From NCBI GenBank assembly GCA_041659285.1, contig JBAZYO010000009.1, positions 1 to 64,000 of the forward strand: a stretch of 64,000 nt of DNA, in the 5' to 3' direction. The notes below the pieces were generated by a model. It ran no database searches. It was not told where the DNA came from and saw only the letters and a program-made list of their open reading frames with translations. Within the stretch, counting starts at the first letter, position 1. Every line of letters begins with the position of its first letter. The stretch comes from Vicinamibacterales bacterium (GTDB lineage Bacteria; Acidobacteriota; Vicinamibacteria; Vicinamibacterales; UBA2999). Shown here one piece after another: positions 34,313-42,455 of the stretch. Made by a program: the position numbers and the translations under genes.

Positions 34313-35211
34313 CAATTCGAACCACCATGGACGCGGAGACCACAATCACGAAGCACGCGAAGTTACTCGTGGTTGTCTTATTCGTGTCCTTCGTGGTTCC
34401 CTTCGTGTCCTTCGTGGTTGCGCTTCAATCACGCCCGCAACGGATCGTGTCGCTGGTCCCCGCGCTCACCGAAATGCTCTACGCCATGGGCGCCGGCCCG
34501 CAGGTGGTGGCCGTCTCCAGCTACGACGAGTATCCGCCCGAGGTGACGAAGCTCCCGCGCGTGGGCGCGTTGCTGGATCCCGACACCGAGCGGATCATCT
34601 CCCTCGAGCCGGACCTGGTCATCACCTACGGCAGCCAGGTGGACCTGCGGGCGCAGATGAAGCGGGCCGCGATACCGACGTTCGACTACCGCCACGCGGA
34701 CCTGAGGGACATCCTGCTGACCATGAAGGCGCTTGGCGCCAGGACCGGACACTCGGCCGAGGCCGACCGGGCCGTGGCCGCCATCGAAGCCAGGCTGGCC
34801 GCCGTGCGCGCCCGGGTGGCCGGCACGCGGAGGCCGAAGACGCTACTCGTGTTCTCGCGCGAACCGCGGGCGTTGCGAAACATCTACGTGAGCGGCGGAC
34901 GCGGCTTTCTCCACGACATGCTGGAGATTGCGGGCGGAGACGATGTGTTCGGCGACATCGACCGGGAGTCGATGCAGGCTTCGACGGAGGTGCTCCTGGC
35001 ACGCGCGCCGGAAGTGATCCTCGAGCTGCGCCCGGACGACATCCCGGAGGGCACGCCGACGCAGGCGGAACTCGCCTCGTGGTCGCGGCTCGCGTCGGTG
35101 CCCGCCGTCCGCAACCGGCGGGTGATCTTCATTTCCGGCCGCGCCGTCACGGTCCCCGGCCCGCGCCTCGCCGACACCGTCGAGCGGATGGCTCTGGCGC
35201 TGCACCCGTAG
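34309..35211 (+). CDS. btuF: cobalamin-binding periplasmic protein
   Basis: About 300 residues. Starting at the ATG that overlaps the btuC stop (ATGA). The signal peptide (KLLVVVLFVSFVVPFVSFVVA) is encoded by copies of a dispersed TTCGTGTCCTTCGTGG repeat. The mature part has the type III binding-protein fold: RIVSLVPALTEMLYAMGAGPQVVAVSSYDEYP, LEPDLVITYG, and LARAPEVILELRPDD. It feeds corrinoid to the BtuCD importer. No lipobox Cys, so periplasmic rather than lipid-anchored. Confidence 0.88.
   Translation: MTIRTTMDAETTITKHAKLLVVVLFVSFVVPFVSFVVALQSRPQRIVSLVPALTEMLYAMGAGPQVVAVSSYDEYPPEVTKLPRVGALLDPDTERIISLEPDLVITYGSQVDLRAQMKRAAIPTFDYRHADLRDILLTMKALGARTGHSAEADRAVAAIEARLAAVRARVAGTRRPKTLLVFSREPRALRNIYVSGGRGFLHDMLEIAGGDDVFGDIDRESMQASTEVLLARAPEVILELRPDDIPEGTPTQAELASWSRLASVPAVRNRRVIFISGRAVTVPGPRLADTVERMALALHP
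34339..34420 (+). repeat. CACGAAG/TTCGTGG repeat inside btuF
   Basis: Contains CACGAAGCACGCGAAGT (34346-34362), then two copies of TTCGTGTCCTTCGTGGTT (about 34381-34397 and 34402-34418). The first part is shared with the repeat at 28998-29038. In btuF this DNA encodes the hydrophobic core of the signal peptide (FVSFVVPFVSFVV). Confidence 0.7.
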
Positions 35212-35239
35212 GGCGCACTTTGGTGCGCGCGGAGAGAGC

Positions 35240-35914
35240 ATGAAGATTCTTGTCAGTTGGTCAACCGGCAAAGACTCGGCGTGGATGCTTCACAGCCTTC
35301 AACAGCAGCTTCCCGGCGCCATCGGCGGCCTGCTGACAACCACCAACGAGGCCTTCGATCGGGTCGCCATGCACGGGGTGCGGCGCGAACTCCTGCAGGC
35401 GCAGGCGGACGCCACCGGTCTCCCCCTGCACGTCGTGCCGTTGCCGTGGCCGTGCACGAACGAGCAATACGAGTTGATCATGAGGACGGCGGTCCGGGGC
35501 TTCGTGGAGGCCGGCTTCACGCACGTGGCCTTCGGCGATCTGTTCCTTGAAGACGTGCGGCGCTATCGCGAGGAACGGCTCGCCGGCTCCGGGCTGGTGC
35601 CGATGTTCCCGATTTGGAAAACGAAGCCGACCGCTGACCTCGCCAACGACATGATCGCCGCCGGCCTCCGCGCCACGCTGACTTGCGTGAATCCGAAACA
35701 ACTCGACCGCGCGTTCGCGGGCCGTACCTTCGATCAAGCGCTCCTCGACGGGTTGCCGGCGGGCGTGGACCCATGCGGCGAGAACGGCGAGTTCCACTCG
35801 TTCGCGCACACCGGCCCGATGTTCAACCATCCCATTCCAGTCCGCCTCGGCGAGGTCGTGGACCGTGATGGCTTCGTGTTTGCCGACCTGGTCTCGCCGA
35901 AATCCAAAGGATGA
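35240..35914 (+). CDS. Dph6-like PP-loop ATP pyrophosphatase in the B12 operon
   Basis: 224 residues. N-terminal PP-loop VSWSTGKDSAWML binds ATP; HGVRRELLQAQADATGLPLHVVPLPWP and HVAFGDLFLEDVRRYREERL, then GEFHSFAHTGPMF, are the conserved blocks of the diphthine-ammonia-ligase-like (COG2102) family. In eukaryotes the family amidates diphthine, but bacteria lack diphthamide, so the reaction here is unknown. It is the fourth gene behind a cobalamin riboswitch, 28 nt after btuF and 6 nt before a second BtuF-like gene, which points to corrinoid or corrinoid-precursor chemistry such as side-chain amidation. That is inference. Confidence 0.85.
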   Translation: MKILVSWSTGKDSAWMLHSLQQQLPGAIGGLLTTTNEAFDRVAMHGVRRELLQAQADATGLPLHVVPLPWPCTNEQYELIMRTAVRGFVEAGFTHVAFGDLFLEDVRRYREERLAGSGLVPMFPIWKTKPTADLANDMIAAGLRATLTCVNPKQLDRAFAGRTFDQALLDGLPAGVDPCGENGEFHSFAHTGPMFNHPIPVRLGEVVDRDGFVFADLVSPKSKG

Positions 35915-35920
35915 AGGCGG

Positions 35921-36706
35921 ATGTCCTACCCGAATAGAATCGTCTGCCTCACGGAGGAAACCACCGAGACGCTCTACCTGCTCGGCGAGGGTGACCGTGT
36001 GGTCGGCGTCTCCGGCTACACGGTACGCCCGCCAGAGGCACGGCAGAAGCCAAAGGTGTCGTCGTTCCTGCACGCACGCTACGAGAAGATCGAAGCGCTG
36101 AATCCGGACCTGATTCTCGCTTTCTCCGATCTGCAGGCCGGCATCACCACCGACCTGGTGAAGCGCGGCTATCCCGTCTTCACCTTCAACCAGCGCAGCG
36201 TCGCGGAGATCCTCCAGATGATCCGCGTGCTCGGCGGCATTGTCGGCGTGCCGGACAAGGCCGAAGCGCTGGCGAACCGGCTAACCCAGGGCCTCGACGA
36301 GATCCGCGAGCGCGCCGCCGCCCTGCCGTGGCGGCCCAGGGTGTTCTTCGAGGAATGGTACGACCCGCTGATCAGCGGCATTCGCTGGGTCGAGGAGCTC
36401 GTGCGAGTTGCCGGCGGTGATCCGATCTTTCCCGAACTGGACAAGGCCAGCCTCGCGAAGGACCGCATCGTGTTGGGCGAGGCGGTCATCGCACGCGCTC
36501 CCGATGTGATCATCGGCTCCTGGTGCGGCAAGCCGGTGCGGCCCGCGAAGATCGCGGCCCGCCCCGGTTGGAGCGAGATTCCCGCCGTCAAGCACAGCCG
36601 CATTCACGAGGTGAAGTCCACCTACATCCTGCAGCCGGGCCCGGCGGCGCTCACCGAGGGCGTGCGGCAACTCCACGAGATTATTCGGATTGCCGCCATC
36701 TCGTGA
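35921..36706 (+). CDS. cobalamin-binding-like protein without signal peptide
   Basis: 261 residues with the periplasmic binding-protein fold of BtuF (RIVCLTEETTETLYLLGEGDRVVGVSGY, LNPDLILAFSDLQAGI, LVRVAGGDPIFPE, IARAPDVIIGSWCGKPV). The N-terminus MSYPNRIVCL has no signal peptide or lipobox, so the protein should stay in the cytoplasm. It is the last gene of the riboswitch-led operon, right after the Dph6-like gene. A cytosolic BtuF paralogue suggests corrinoid handling after import. A conserved Trp-Cys in SWCGKPV might touch the ligand. Confidence 0.82.
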   Translation: MSYPNRIVCLTEETTETLYLLGEGDRVVGVSGYTVRPPEARQKPKVSSFLHARYEKIEALNPDLILAFSDLQAGITTDLVKRGYPVFTFNQRSVAEILQMIRVLGGIVGVPDKAEALANRLTQGLDEIRERAAALPWRPRVFFEEWYDPLISGIRWVEELVRVAGGDPIFPELDKASLAKDRIVLGEAVIARAPDVIIGSWCGKPVRPAKIAARPGWSEIPAVKHSRIHEVKSTYILQPGPAALTEGVRQLHEIIRIAAIS

Positions 36707-36796
36707 CGCGATCGTGAATACAATGGGTGCAGGGAGCCGTTGCGGTTCCGATTACTCCGCCTGCTGATTGCCGCTCACGTCACCGCGTTGTCCCAC

Positions 36797-39094
36797 ATGA
36801 AATCGATCACACAACTGATTGCCGAAGAACTGCACGTCCGCGTGCCCCAGGTGGAGGCGGCGGTCGCGCTCCTCGATGACAAGGCCACGGTGCCGTTCAT
36901 CGCGCGTTACCGCAAGGAGGCGACCGGCGGGCTGGACGACACCCAGTTGCGCGCGCTCGAAGAGCGGCTCGGCTACCTGCGCGAGCTGGAAGAGCGCCGC
37001 GCCGCGATCCTGAAGAGCATTGACGAGCAGGGCAAGCTCACGCCTGAACTGGCCGCGTCCATCCGCGACGCCGTCACCAAGGCCCGCCTCGAAGACCTCT
37101 ACCTGCCCTACAAGGTGAAACGCCGGACCAAGGCGCAGATCGCGCGCGAGGCCGGGCTCGAGCCGCTGGCGCTGGCGCTCTGGCACGACCCGGCGCTCAG
37201 CCCTGAAGCCGCCGCCGCGGCATACGTTGACGGCGACAAGGGTGTCGCCGACGCCGCCGCGGCGCTCGAGGGCGCGCGCTGGATCCTGATGGAGACCTTC
37301 GCCGAGGATGCCGAGCTGGTCGGCGGCCTCCGCACGCTGCTGTGGGAGCGCGGCGAATGGAAATCCACGGTGGCGCCAGGCAAGGAGGCCGAGGGCGTCA
37401 AGTACTCGGATTACTTCAGCGCCACCGAGCAGATCAAGACCGTGCCGTCGCATCGCGTCCTCGCGCTGCTGCGCGGACGCAAGGAAGGGTTCCTGCGCCT
37501 CTCGGTCGGCCTGCCGGACGAGGGCGGCGACGGCCCCACCGAGCCCGAGCGCCGCATCGCCGGCCGCGCGAACATCGAGCACAGGGGCCGCGCCGCCGAC
37601 AACTGGCTGGCCGACACCGTTCGCTGGACATGGAAGGTCAAGTTGCTCTCGCATCTCGAGGTAGACGCCGAAACGCGCCTCCGCGAGCAAGCCGAGGTCG
37701 AGGCCATCAAGGTGTTCGGCCGCAACCTGCACGACCTGCTGCTCGCCGCGCCTGCCGGTCAGCGTGTGACGATGGGCCTGGATCCAGGGATTCGCACCGG
37801 CGTGAAGATCGCCGTGGTGGATGGCACCGGCAAGGTGCTCGACACCGCGACGATCTATCCGCACGAGCCGCGCAAGGACTGGGCCGGCTCGCTGCGGACG
37901 CTGGGTCAACTCGCCGCGAAGCACGGCGTGCAGCTCATCTCGATCGGCAACGGCACCGCCTCGCGCGAAACCGACAAGCTCGCCGCCGACCTGATGAAGG
38001 CACACCCCGAGCTGCCGCTGACCAAGGTGATGGTGTCGGAGGCCGGCGCCTCGGTCTACTCGGCGTCGGAGCTGGCGGCGAAGGAGTTCCCGGACCTCGA
38101 CGTCTCACTCCGCGGCGCCGTCTCGATTGCGCGCCGGCTGCAGGACCCGCTGGCCGAACTGGTGCGGATCGATCCGAAGGCCATTGGCGTGGGCCAGTAT
38201 CAGCACGACGTCAGCCCGTTCCAGCTCGGCAAGACGCTCAATGCGGTGGTCGAGGACTGCGTCAACGCGGTGGGCGCCGACCTCAACACTGCCTCGGTGC
38301 CATTGCTCGCGCGCATCTCCGGTCTCACCGACTCACTGGCCGGCAACATCGTCGCCTTCCGTGATGCGAATGGTCCGTTCCGAAACCGGAAGCAGTTGTT
38401 GAAGGTGCCGCGCGTCGGCGAGCGCACGTTCCAGCAGGCGGCGGGCTTCCTGCGCGTCATGAACGGCGACAACCCGCTCGACGCGTCGGCAGTGCATCCC
38501 GAGGCCTATCCGGTGGTCGAGCGCATCGCGGCGCGAACCGGCCTGGCGGTCGGGGAACTAATCGGCAAGTCGCCGGTGATCCGCACGCTGAAGCCGGAAG
38601 ACTTCGCCGACGCGCAATTCGGCGTGCCCACCGTCAAGGACATCCTCGCCGAACTGGACAAGCCGAACCGCGATCCCCGTCCCGAGTTCAAGACCGCCGC
38701 GTTCAAGGACGGGGTCCAGGACCTGCGCGACCTCGTGCCGGGCATGGTGCTGGAAGGCGTGGTGACCAACGTCGCCAACTTCGGGGCGTTCGTGGACATC
38801 GGCGTGCACCAGGATGGCCTCGTCCACGTGTCGCAACTCGCGGATCGGTTCGTGAAGGATCCGCGCGAGGTCGTCAAGGCTGGCGACATCGTCAAGGTGC
38901 GCGTCGTCGAGGTGGATGCGGAGCGCAAGCGCATTGCGCTGACCATGAAAAGCGGCGTGGTGACGCCTGGTGCGAAGCCCGCGGGCAGGCTAGGCGGGCC
39001 GGCGCAGGGCCCTCGGCCCGCGGCCCCACCACGCCCGGCCGCTACGCCCAACACCGCGTTTGGCGCGGCCTTCGCGAAGCTCTCGCAAAAGTAG
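36797..39094 (+). CDS. tex: Tex family RNA-binding transcription accessory protein
   Basis: 765 residues from the ATG at 36797 (an in-frame TTG at 36740 would add 19 residues). Domains in order: N-terminal HTH-like region (ITQLIAEELHVRVPQVEAAVALLDDKATVPFIARYRKEATGGLDD), the YqgF-like RNase H fold (VTMGLDPGIRTGVKIAVVDGTGKV), two helix-hairpin-helix motifs (VGADLNTASVPLLARISGLTDSLAGNIV, NRKQLLKVPRVGERTFQQAAGFLR), and a C-terminal S1 domain (GMVLEGVVTNVANFGAFVDIGVHQDGLVHVSQ). Binds nucleic acids; exact role is not settled for the family. Its TAG stop is part of a repeat hairpin. Confidence 0.95.
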   Translation: MKSITQLIAEELHVRVPQVEAAVALLDDKATVPFIARYRKEATGGLDDTQLRALEERLGYLRELEERRAAILKSIDEQGKLTPELAASIRDAVTKARLEDLYLPYKVKRRTKAQIAREAGLEPLALALWHDPALSPEAAAAAYVDGDKGVADAAAALEGARWILMETFAEDAELVGGLRTLLWERGEWKSTVAPGKEAEGVKYSDYFSATEQIKTVPSHRVLALLRGRKEGFLRLSVGLPDEGGDGPTEPERRIAGRANIEHRGRAADNWLADTVRWTWKVKLLSHLEVDAETRLREQAEVEAIKVFGRNLHDLLLAAPAGQRVTMGLDPGIRTGVKIAVVDGTGKVLDTATIYPHEPRKDWAGSLRTLGQLAAKHGVQLISIGNGTASRETDKLAADLMKAHPELPLTKVMVSEAGASVYSASELAAKEFPDLDVSLRGAVSIARRLQDPLAELVRIDPKAIGVGQYQHDVSPFQLGKTLNAVVEDCVNAVGADLNTASVPLLARISGLTDSLAGNIVAFRDANGPFRNRKQLLKVPRVGERTFQQAAGFLRVMNGDNPLDASAVHPEAYPVVERIAARTGLAVGELIGKSPVIRTLKPEDFADAQFGVPTVKDILAELDKPNRDPRPEFKTAAFKDGVQDLRDLVPGMVLEGVVTNVANFGAFVDIGVHQDGLVHVSQLADRFVKDPREVVKAGDIVKVRVVEVDAERKRIALTMKSGVVTPGAKPAGRLGGPAQGPRPAAPPRPAATPNTAFGAAFAKLSQK

Positions 39095-39113
39095 CATCCG
39101 GCTTCAGCCGGAT
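39091..39113. terminator. TTCA hairpin that also supplies the tex stop codon
   Basis: GTAGC followed by ATCCGGC-TTCA-GCCGGAT, a perfect 7-bp stem between convergent genes. The TAG at 39092-39094 is the stop of tex. The same motif, reversed, ends mqnE at 31118-31098. Confidence 0.6.
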
Positions 39114-39123
39114 AGACGTCAAA

Positions 39124-40251
39124 TCACCGCGCCATCCACGGCGCGCGGATCAGCTGCGCCGGATTCGCACCTGGCTTGGGCACGAACTTCTGGGTGCGGC
39201 CGTACTGGTTGTCGCCGCCATAGAGGTTGCCGGCCGAGTCCACCGAGAACGCGTGCACCTCGAGATAGCCGTCCGGCAGGTCGGCGGGCACGAGCCACGT
39301 GTAGAGGTGGTTGCCCTGGAAGTCGAGCTTCACGAAGCGGAGCGGCTTGAGGTCGGTGATCCACAGGCTGTCGTCGTTGACGATGATGTCGAGGGGCAGC
39401 GAGAAGCCCGGGAACGCGGTGACGAACTCCACCTTCGCCGGATCGGCGGTCGTCTTGAACACGTTGACGCGCCCGCCGGATCGGTCGAGCGCGAAGATGC
39501 GGCCTCCGGGTCCAACGGCGACCGCATGCACGCCGTTGAACTGGCCCGGCCCCTTGCCATTGCCGCCGAACTCCGCCAGGTAGTTCAGGTTGCGGTCCAG
39601 GATCATCACGCGGTGGTTGTCGAGGCCGTCGGCGATCAGGATCCGCCCATCCGGCAGAAAGGCCACATCCTGCGGCTTGGCGAAATGCGTCGCGTCGCTG
39701 CCGGGCGCGTTCTTCTCGCCCAGGGTCTTCAGCAGCTTGCTGCCGTCGTTCGAGAAGATGTGGATGGTGTGGAACGTCTCGTTGATCACCCATACGCGGC
39801 GTGCCGGATCGTACGGACTGATCCGAACACGATGCGGGCCGGGACCGGCCGAGCCCTCGCACAGGTGATCCCACTGGGTCCACCGCTCCTTGACCTTGCC
39901 GGCGCTGTCGAGCGTATAGAGGCAGTTGCGCCACTCGCGGCGTTCGACGAGGCTCAGCACGTTCATCTTGAGGGAGCCGGCAAAGCCGGCGAACTCGGCC
40001 GGGATCGGATCCGGCAACCGGAACTCCCCGCGCTGCGCGACGAAGATGCGATCCGGCGATTCGGCAAAGACGCCGGAATTGCCGCCGAAGGCGTAGCCCG
40101 GCCCCGCGAACGGCTTCTGCCACCCCCGCACGATGTCGTACGGACTCGGGCCGACCGGCCCTTCCGGCGGAGCGGATTGGGCCTGCATGGGCGGCGCGAG
40201 TGCGAGTGCGGCCAGCAAGGCCACCGAGGCTGCGAGAGGTGTCATCGACAT
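39124..40251 (-). CDS. secreted NHL-type beta-propeller protein
   Basis: 375 residues from the ATG at 40251 (frame extends further upstream to 40464). Signal peptide MTPLAASVALLAALALAPPMQAQ is followed by a six-bladed propeller with repeated NHL-like blades, for example FAKPQDVAFLPDGRILIADGLDNHRVMILDRN and FNGVHAVAVGPGGRIFALDRSGGRVNVF. This resembles the peptidyl-alpha-hydroxyglycine lyase-like proteins of soil bacteria; ligand unknown. A TACTCT box lies 8 nt before the ATG. Divergent from the SurA-like gene. Confidence 0.75.
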   Translation of the reverse strand: MSMTPLAASVALLAALALAPPMQAQSAPPEGPVGPSPYDIVRGWQKPFAGPGYAFGGNSGVFAESPDRIFVAQRGEFRLPDPIPAEFAGFAGSLKMNVLSLVERREWRNCLYTLDSAGKVKERWTQWDHLCEGSAGPGPHRVRISPYDPARRVWVINETFHTIHIFSNDGSKLLKTLGEKNAPGSDATHFAKPQDVAFLPDGRILIADGLDNHRVMILDRNLNYLAEFGGNGKGPGQFNGVHAVAVGPGGRIFALDRSGGRVNVFKTTADPAKVEFVTAFPGFSLPLDIIVNDDSLWITDLKPLRFVKLDFQGNHLYTWLVPADLPDGYLEVHAFSVDSAGNLYGGDNQYGRTQKFVPKPGANPAQLIRAPWMAR

Positions 40252-40293
40252 GGCTGCCAAGAGTAGACGTTGGAGGCAGGTCACGGCAATGAC

Positions 40294-40306
40294 TACAATG
40301 GACGCA
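40294..40306 (+). promoter_or_regulatory. TACAAT box 7 nt before the SurA-like start
   Basis: TACAAT at 40294-40299 with ATG at 40307 and no ribosome binding site between. Two earlier in-frame ATGs (40289, 40298) overlap the box itself, so 40307 is the likely start of a leaderless transcript. Confidence 0.5.
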
Positions 40307-41410
40307 ATGAATCGCATCTCACCGTCGCTGGTCCGCCGTCCCCACACCACCCTGCTGGTCACGCTCATGCTGGCCGGCCTTGTCGGCGCGTGCCGGTCCA
40401 CACCAGGCGCCGCGCCGCCGGTGACCGCGGACACCTGGGCGGTGGTCGATGGCCGGACGATCACGCGGGAGGAAGTCGAAAAGGCCTACCGCCGCGCCGC
40501 ACAGGCCCAGGTGCCGTCGGACGACGAAGTGCTCACCGCCAAGCTGAGCCTCCTCAACGATCTCATCCTCCAGGACATCCTGGTGGCCAAGGCGCGCGAG
40601 CTGAAGATCGAGCTGCCCGACACCGAACTGGACGCCGCCTACGCCGATGCCCGCAAGAACATCCCGGAAGAGGGCTTCCAGCAGGAACTGGCCAAGCGGA
40701 ACCTCACGCCGGCCGACATGCGCGAGGGACTGCGCCGCGACCTGCTCACGCAGAAGTTGATCGAGCGCGAGGTCAACGCCAAGGTCACCGTCGGCGACCA
40801 GGACGTCACCGCCTTCTTCAACGCCAACAAGGCGCAGTTCAACCGCCCCGAGGACGCGTACCACATCGCGCAGATCGCGATCACGCCGATCCGCGACGCC
40901 GAGATCGCCAACCGGACCGGTGACGACGCCAAGACCCCGCAGGAGGCGAACGCCAAGGCGCAGATGATCATGGAGCGCCTGAAGTCGGGCACCACCTTCG
41001 GCGATCTCGCCGCGGATTTCTCCGAGGACCCGCAGACGGCGCCGCGCGGCGGCGACCTCGGCTTCGTGCCGGCGTCGGCGCTCCAGCAGGCCCCGCCGCC
41101 ACTGCGGGACGCGGTGCTCAAGCTGGCACCAGGCTCGGCGAGCGTGGTGAGCATGGGCGGCGGCCACACCATCGTGCTGCTCGTCGCGCGCGATACCGCC
41201 GGCCAGAAGGACCCGAGCATGCCCGCGGTGCGTGACGGCATCGTCAACACGCTGAAGGGCCGCAAGGAACAACTCCTGCGCGCCGCCTACATCGGCGCCA
41301 TCCGCAACGACGCCGTGGTGGTCAACCACCTCGCGAAGCGCGTGCTCGAGGCGAAGGGCGTGATGCCGAGCCTGTCGCCGGCCGCGCCCGGCACCGCTCC
41401 GAAGAGCTGA
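40307..41410 (+). CDS. SurA/PpiC-type peptidyl-prolyl isomerase lipoprotein
   Basis: 367 residues. Signal peptide with lipobox LVGAC (about residue 29), so lipid-anchored in the periplasm. A SurA-like N-terminal chaperone part (VVDGRTITREEVEKAYRRAAQ..., LILQDILVAKARELKIELPDTELDAAY) is followed by a parvulin domain (ANAKAQMIMERLKSGTTFGDLAADFSEDPQTAPRGGDLGFVPASALQQ). Helps fold or deliver outer-membrane proteins. Start chosen at 40307. Confidence 0.88.
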   Translation: MNRISPSLVRRPHTTLLVTLMLAGLVGACRSTPGAAPPVTADTWAVVDGRTITREEVEKAYRRAAQAQVPSDDEVLTAKLSLLNDLILQDILVAKARELKIELPDTELDAAYADARKNIPEEGFQQELAKRNLTPADMREGLRRDLLTQKLIEREVNAKVTVGDQDVTAFFNANKAQFNRPEDAYHIAQIAITPIRDAEIANRTGDDAKTPQEANAKAQMIMERLKSGTTFGDLAADFSEDPQTAPRGGDLGFVPASALQQAPPPLRDAVLKLAPGSASVVSMGGGHTIVLLVARDTAGQKDPSMPAVRDGIVNTLKGRKEQLLRAAYIGAIRNDAVVVNHLAKRVLEAKGVMPSLSPAAPGTAPKS

Positions 41411-41416
41411 GACCGG

Positions 41417-41923
41417 CTACTTCGCCGGTCCCGACTCCCAGGAGATGTTCCCCTTGTCGTCCTTCATCGTGACGATGATGGGCGCCTGGCTGTCGCCTGA
41501 CTTGGCGGTGCACTCGAAGGTCTTCGTCGGCACCGCGACGCGGTACTTGCCGCCGCCGCAGCTGACCTGAGCGTCAACCGCGAGTTGCGCCTTCAGGCCG
41601 GTCTTGATCTCGGTTTCGAGCGCCGCCAGGTCGATCAAGTTCGCGCTGCTGGCCAGCGTCCAGGTGATGTTGCCGGCGTCGTCTTTCTGCGTCACCGTGA
41701 CCGCGAGATCGCCGCCGGTCTCGGCGGTGGCCGTGCACTGAAAGCTGTCGCCGGCCTTGATGTCCCGGGTCTCCGGACACGTCACCGCCGAAATCGCGAT
41801 ACCGGTCTGCTCCGCCAGCCCCGTGCGGATCGCCGTCTTGGCGGCGTCCATATTCAGTGTTCTGGTGCACGCGGCGAGCGCGCACACCAGAACCATCTGC
41901 CCTGCGAACATTAGCGTTTTCAT
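41417..41923 (-). CDS. lipoprotein with two DUF4333-like domains
   Basis: 168 residues. Lipobox CALAAC (about residue 19) behind a hydrophobic signal. Two repeats of the same small domain follow: AIRTGLAEQTGIAISAVTCPETRDIKAGDSFQCTATAETG... and EIKTGLKAQLAVDAQVSCGGGKYRVAVPTKTFECTAKSG..., each with one Cys pair that should form a disulfide and each ending in a DDxGNIxW-type strand. This is DUF4333, usually seen singly in Actinobacteria. Function unknown. Convergent with the SurA-like gene (6 nt apart). SD AAGGAG precedes the ATG. Confidence 0.78.
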   Translation of the reverse strand: MKTLMFAGQMVLVCALAACTRTLNMDAAKTAIRTGLAEQTGIAISAVTCPETRDIKAGDSFQCTATAETGGDLAVTVTQKDDAGNITWTLASSANLIDLAALETEIKTGLKAQLAVDAQVSCGGGKYRVAVPTKTFECTAKSGDSQAPIIVTMKDDKGNISWESGPAK

Positions 41924-41958
41924 GATGCCTGCTCCTTGAAACGCGGGCGGCTGGACCC

Positions 41959-42375
41959 TCACTCCTTCGAGCCGAGGTGATACTCGAGGAGCTTCCAGGC
42001 GTCGTTTTCCTTGACGAGGGTGAACGAAGCCGGCACCTTGGTGCCGGCCTGGATGGTCACGGTGCCGACGAACTTGGCGCCGGCCGTGTCGATGCTGCGC
42101 TCGGTGAACGTCGTGTCCGCGACCGCGAAGAGCGACGGGCTCGACTTCACCGTGGCGGTGAACGCGTCGAGCGACTGGCGTTCTTTGAGCGGAACGGAGA
42201 AGGCGGCGTGAGCGGCAACGTAGTTGCCGGCTGCCGCGTCCGTCAGGAACTGCCGCACGACCTGCTCGGGCTCGGACGTGAGCGTTCGGACGACAAGAAA
42301 GACGATGATGACAAAGACGGCAAGGAGGCCGAACGCAGAGGCGCAGCCGATGCCGATCTTCTTTCCCCAGCCCAC
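41959..42375 (-). CDS. membrane-anchored NTF2-like protein
   Basis: 138 residues: one N-terminal transmembrane anchor (GCASAFGLLAVFVIIVFLVV) and a soluble domain (EPEQVVRQFLTDAAAGNYVAAHAAF... to WKLLEYHLG) with the DUF4864/DUF4878 NTF2-like pattern. GTG start with AAGGGGGG upstream. It overlaps nothing but precedes the DUF4333 lipoprotein by 35 nt on the same strand, so they are probably co-transcribed. Function unknown; the domain family often binds small ligands or partner proteins in the periplasm. Confidence 0.7.
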   Translation of the reverse strand: MGWGKKIGIGCASAFGLLAVFVIIVFLVVRTLTSEPEQVVRQFLTDAAAGNYVAAHAAFSVPLKERQSLDAFTATVKSSPSLFAVADTTFTERSIDTAGAKFVGTVTIQAGTKVPASFTLVKENDAWKLLEYHLGSKE

Positions 42376-42455
42376 AGGAACCCCCCTTGGTGCCAGGCGC
42401 GAGAATCGCGTCTGGATTCAGTATACGCCCGCGCGCGTCCTGGAATTGCCGGCCC

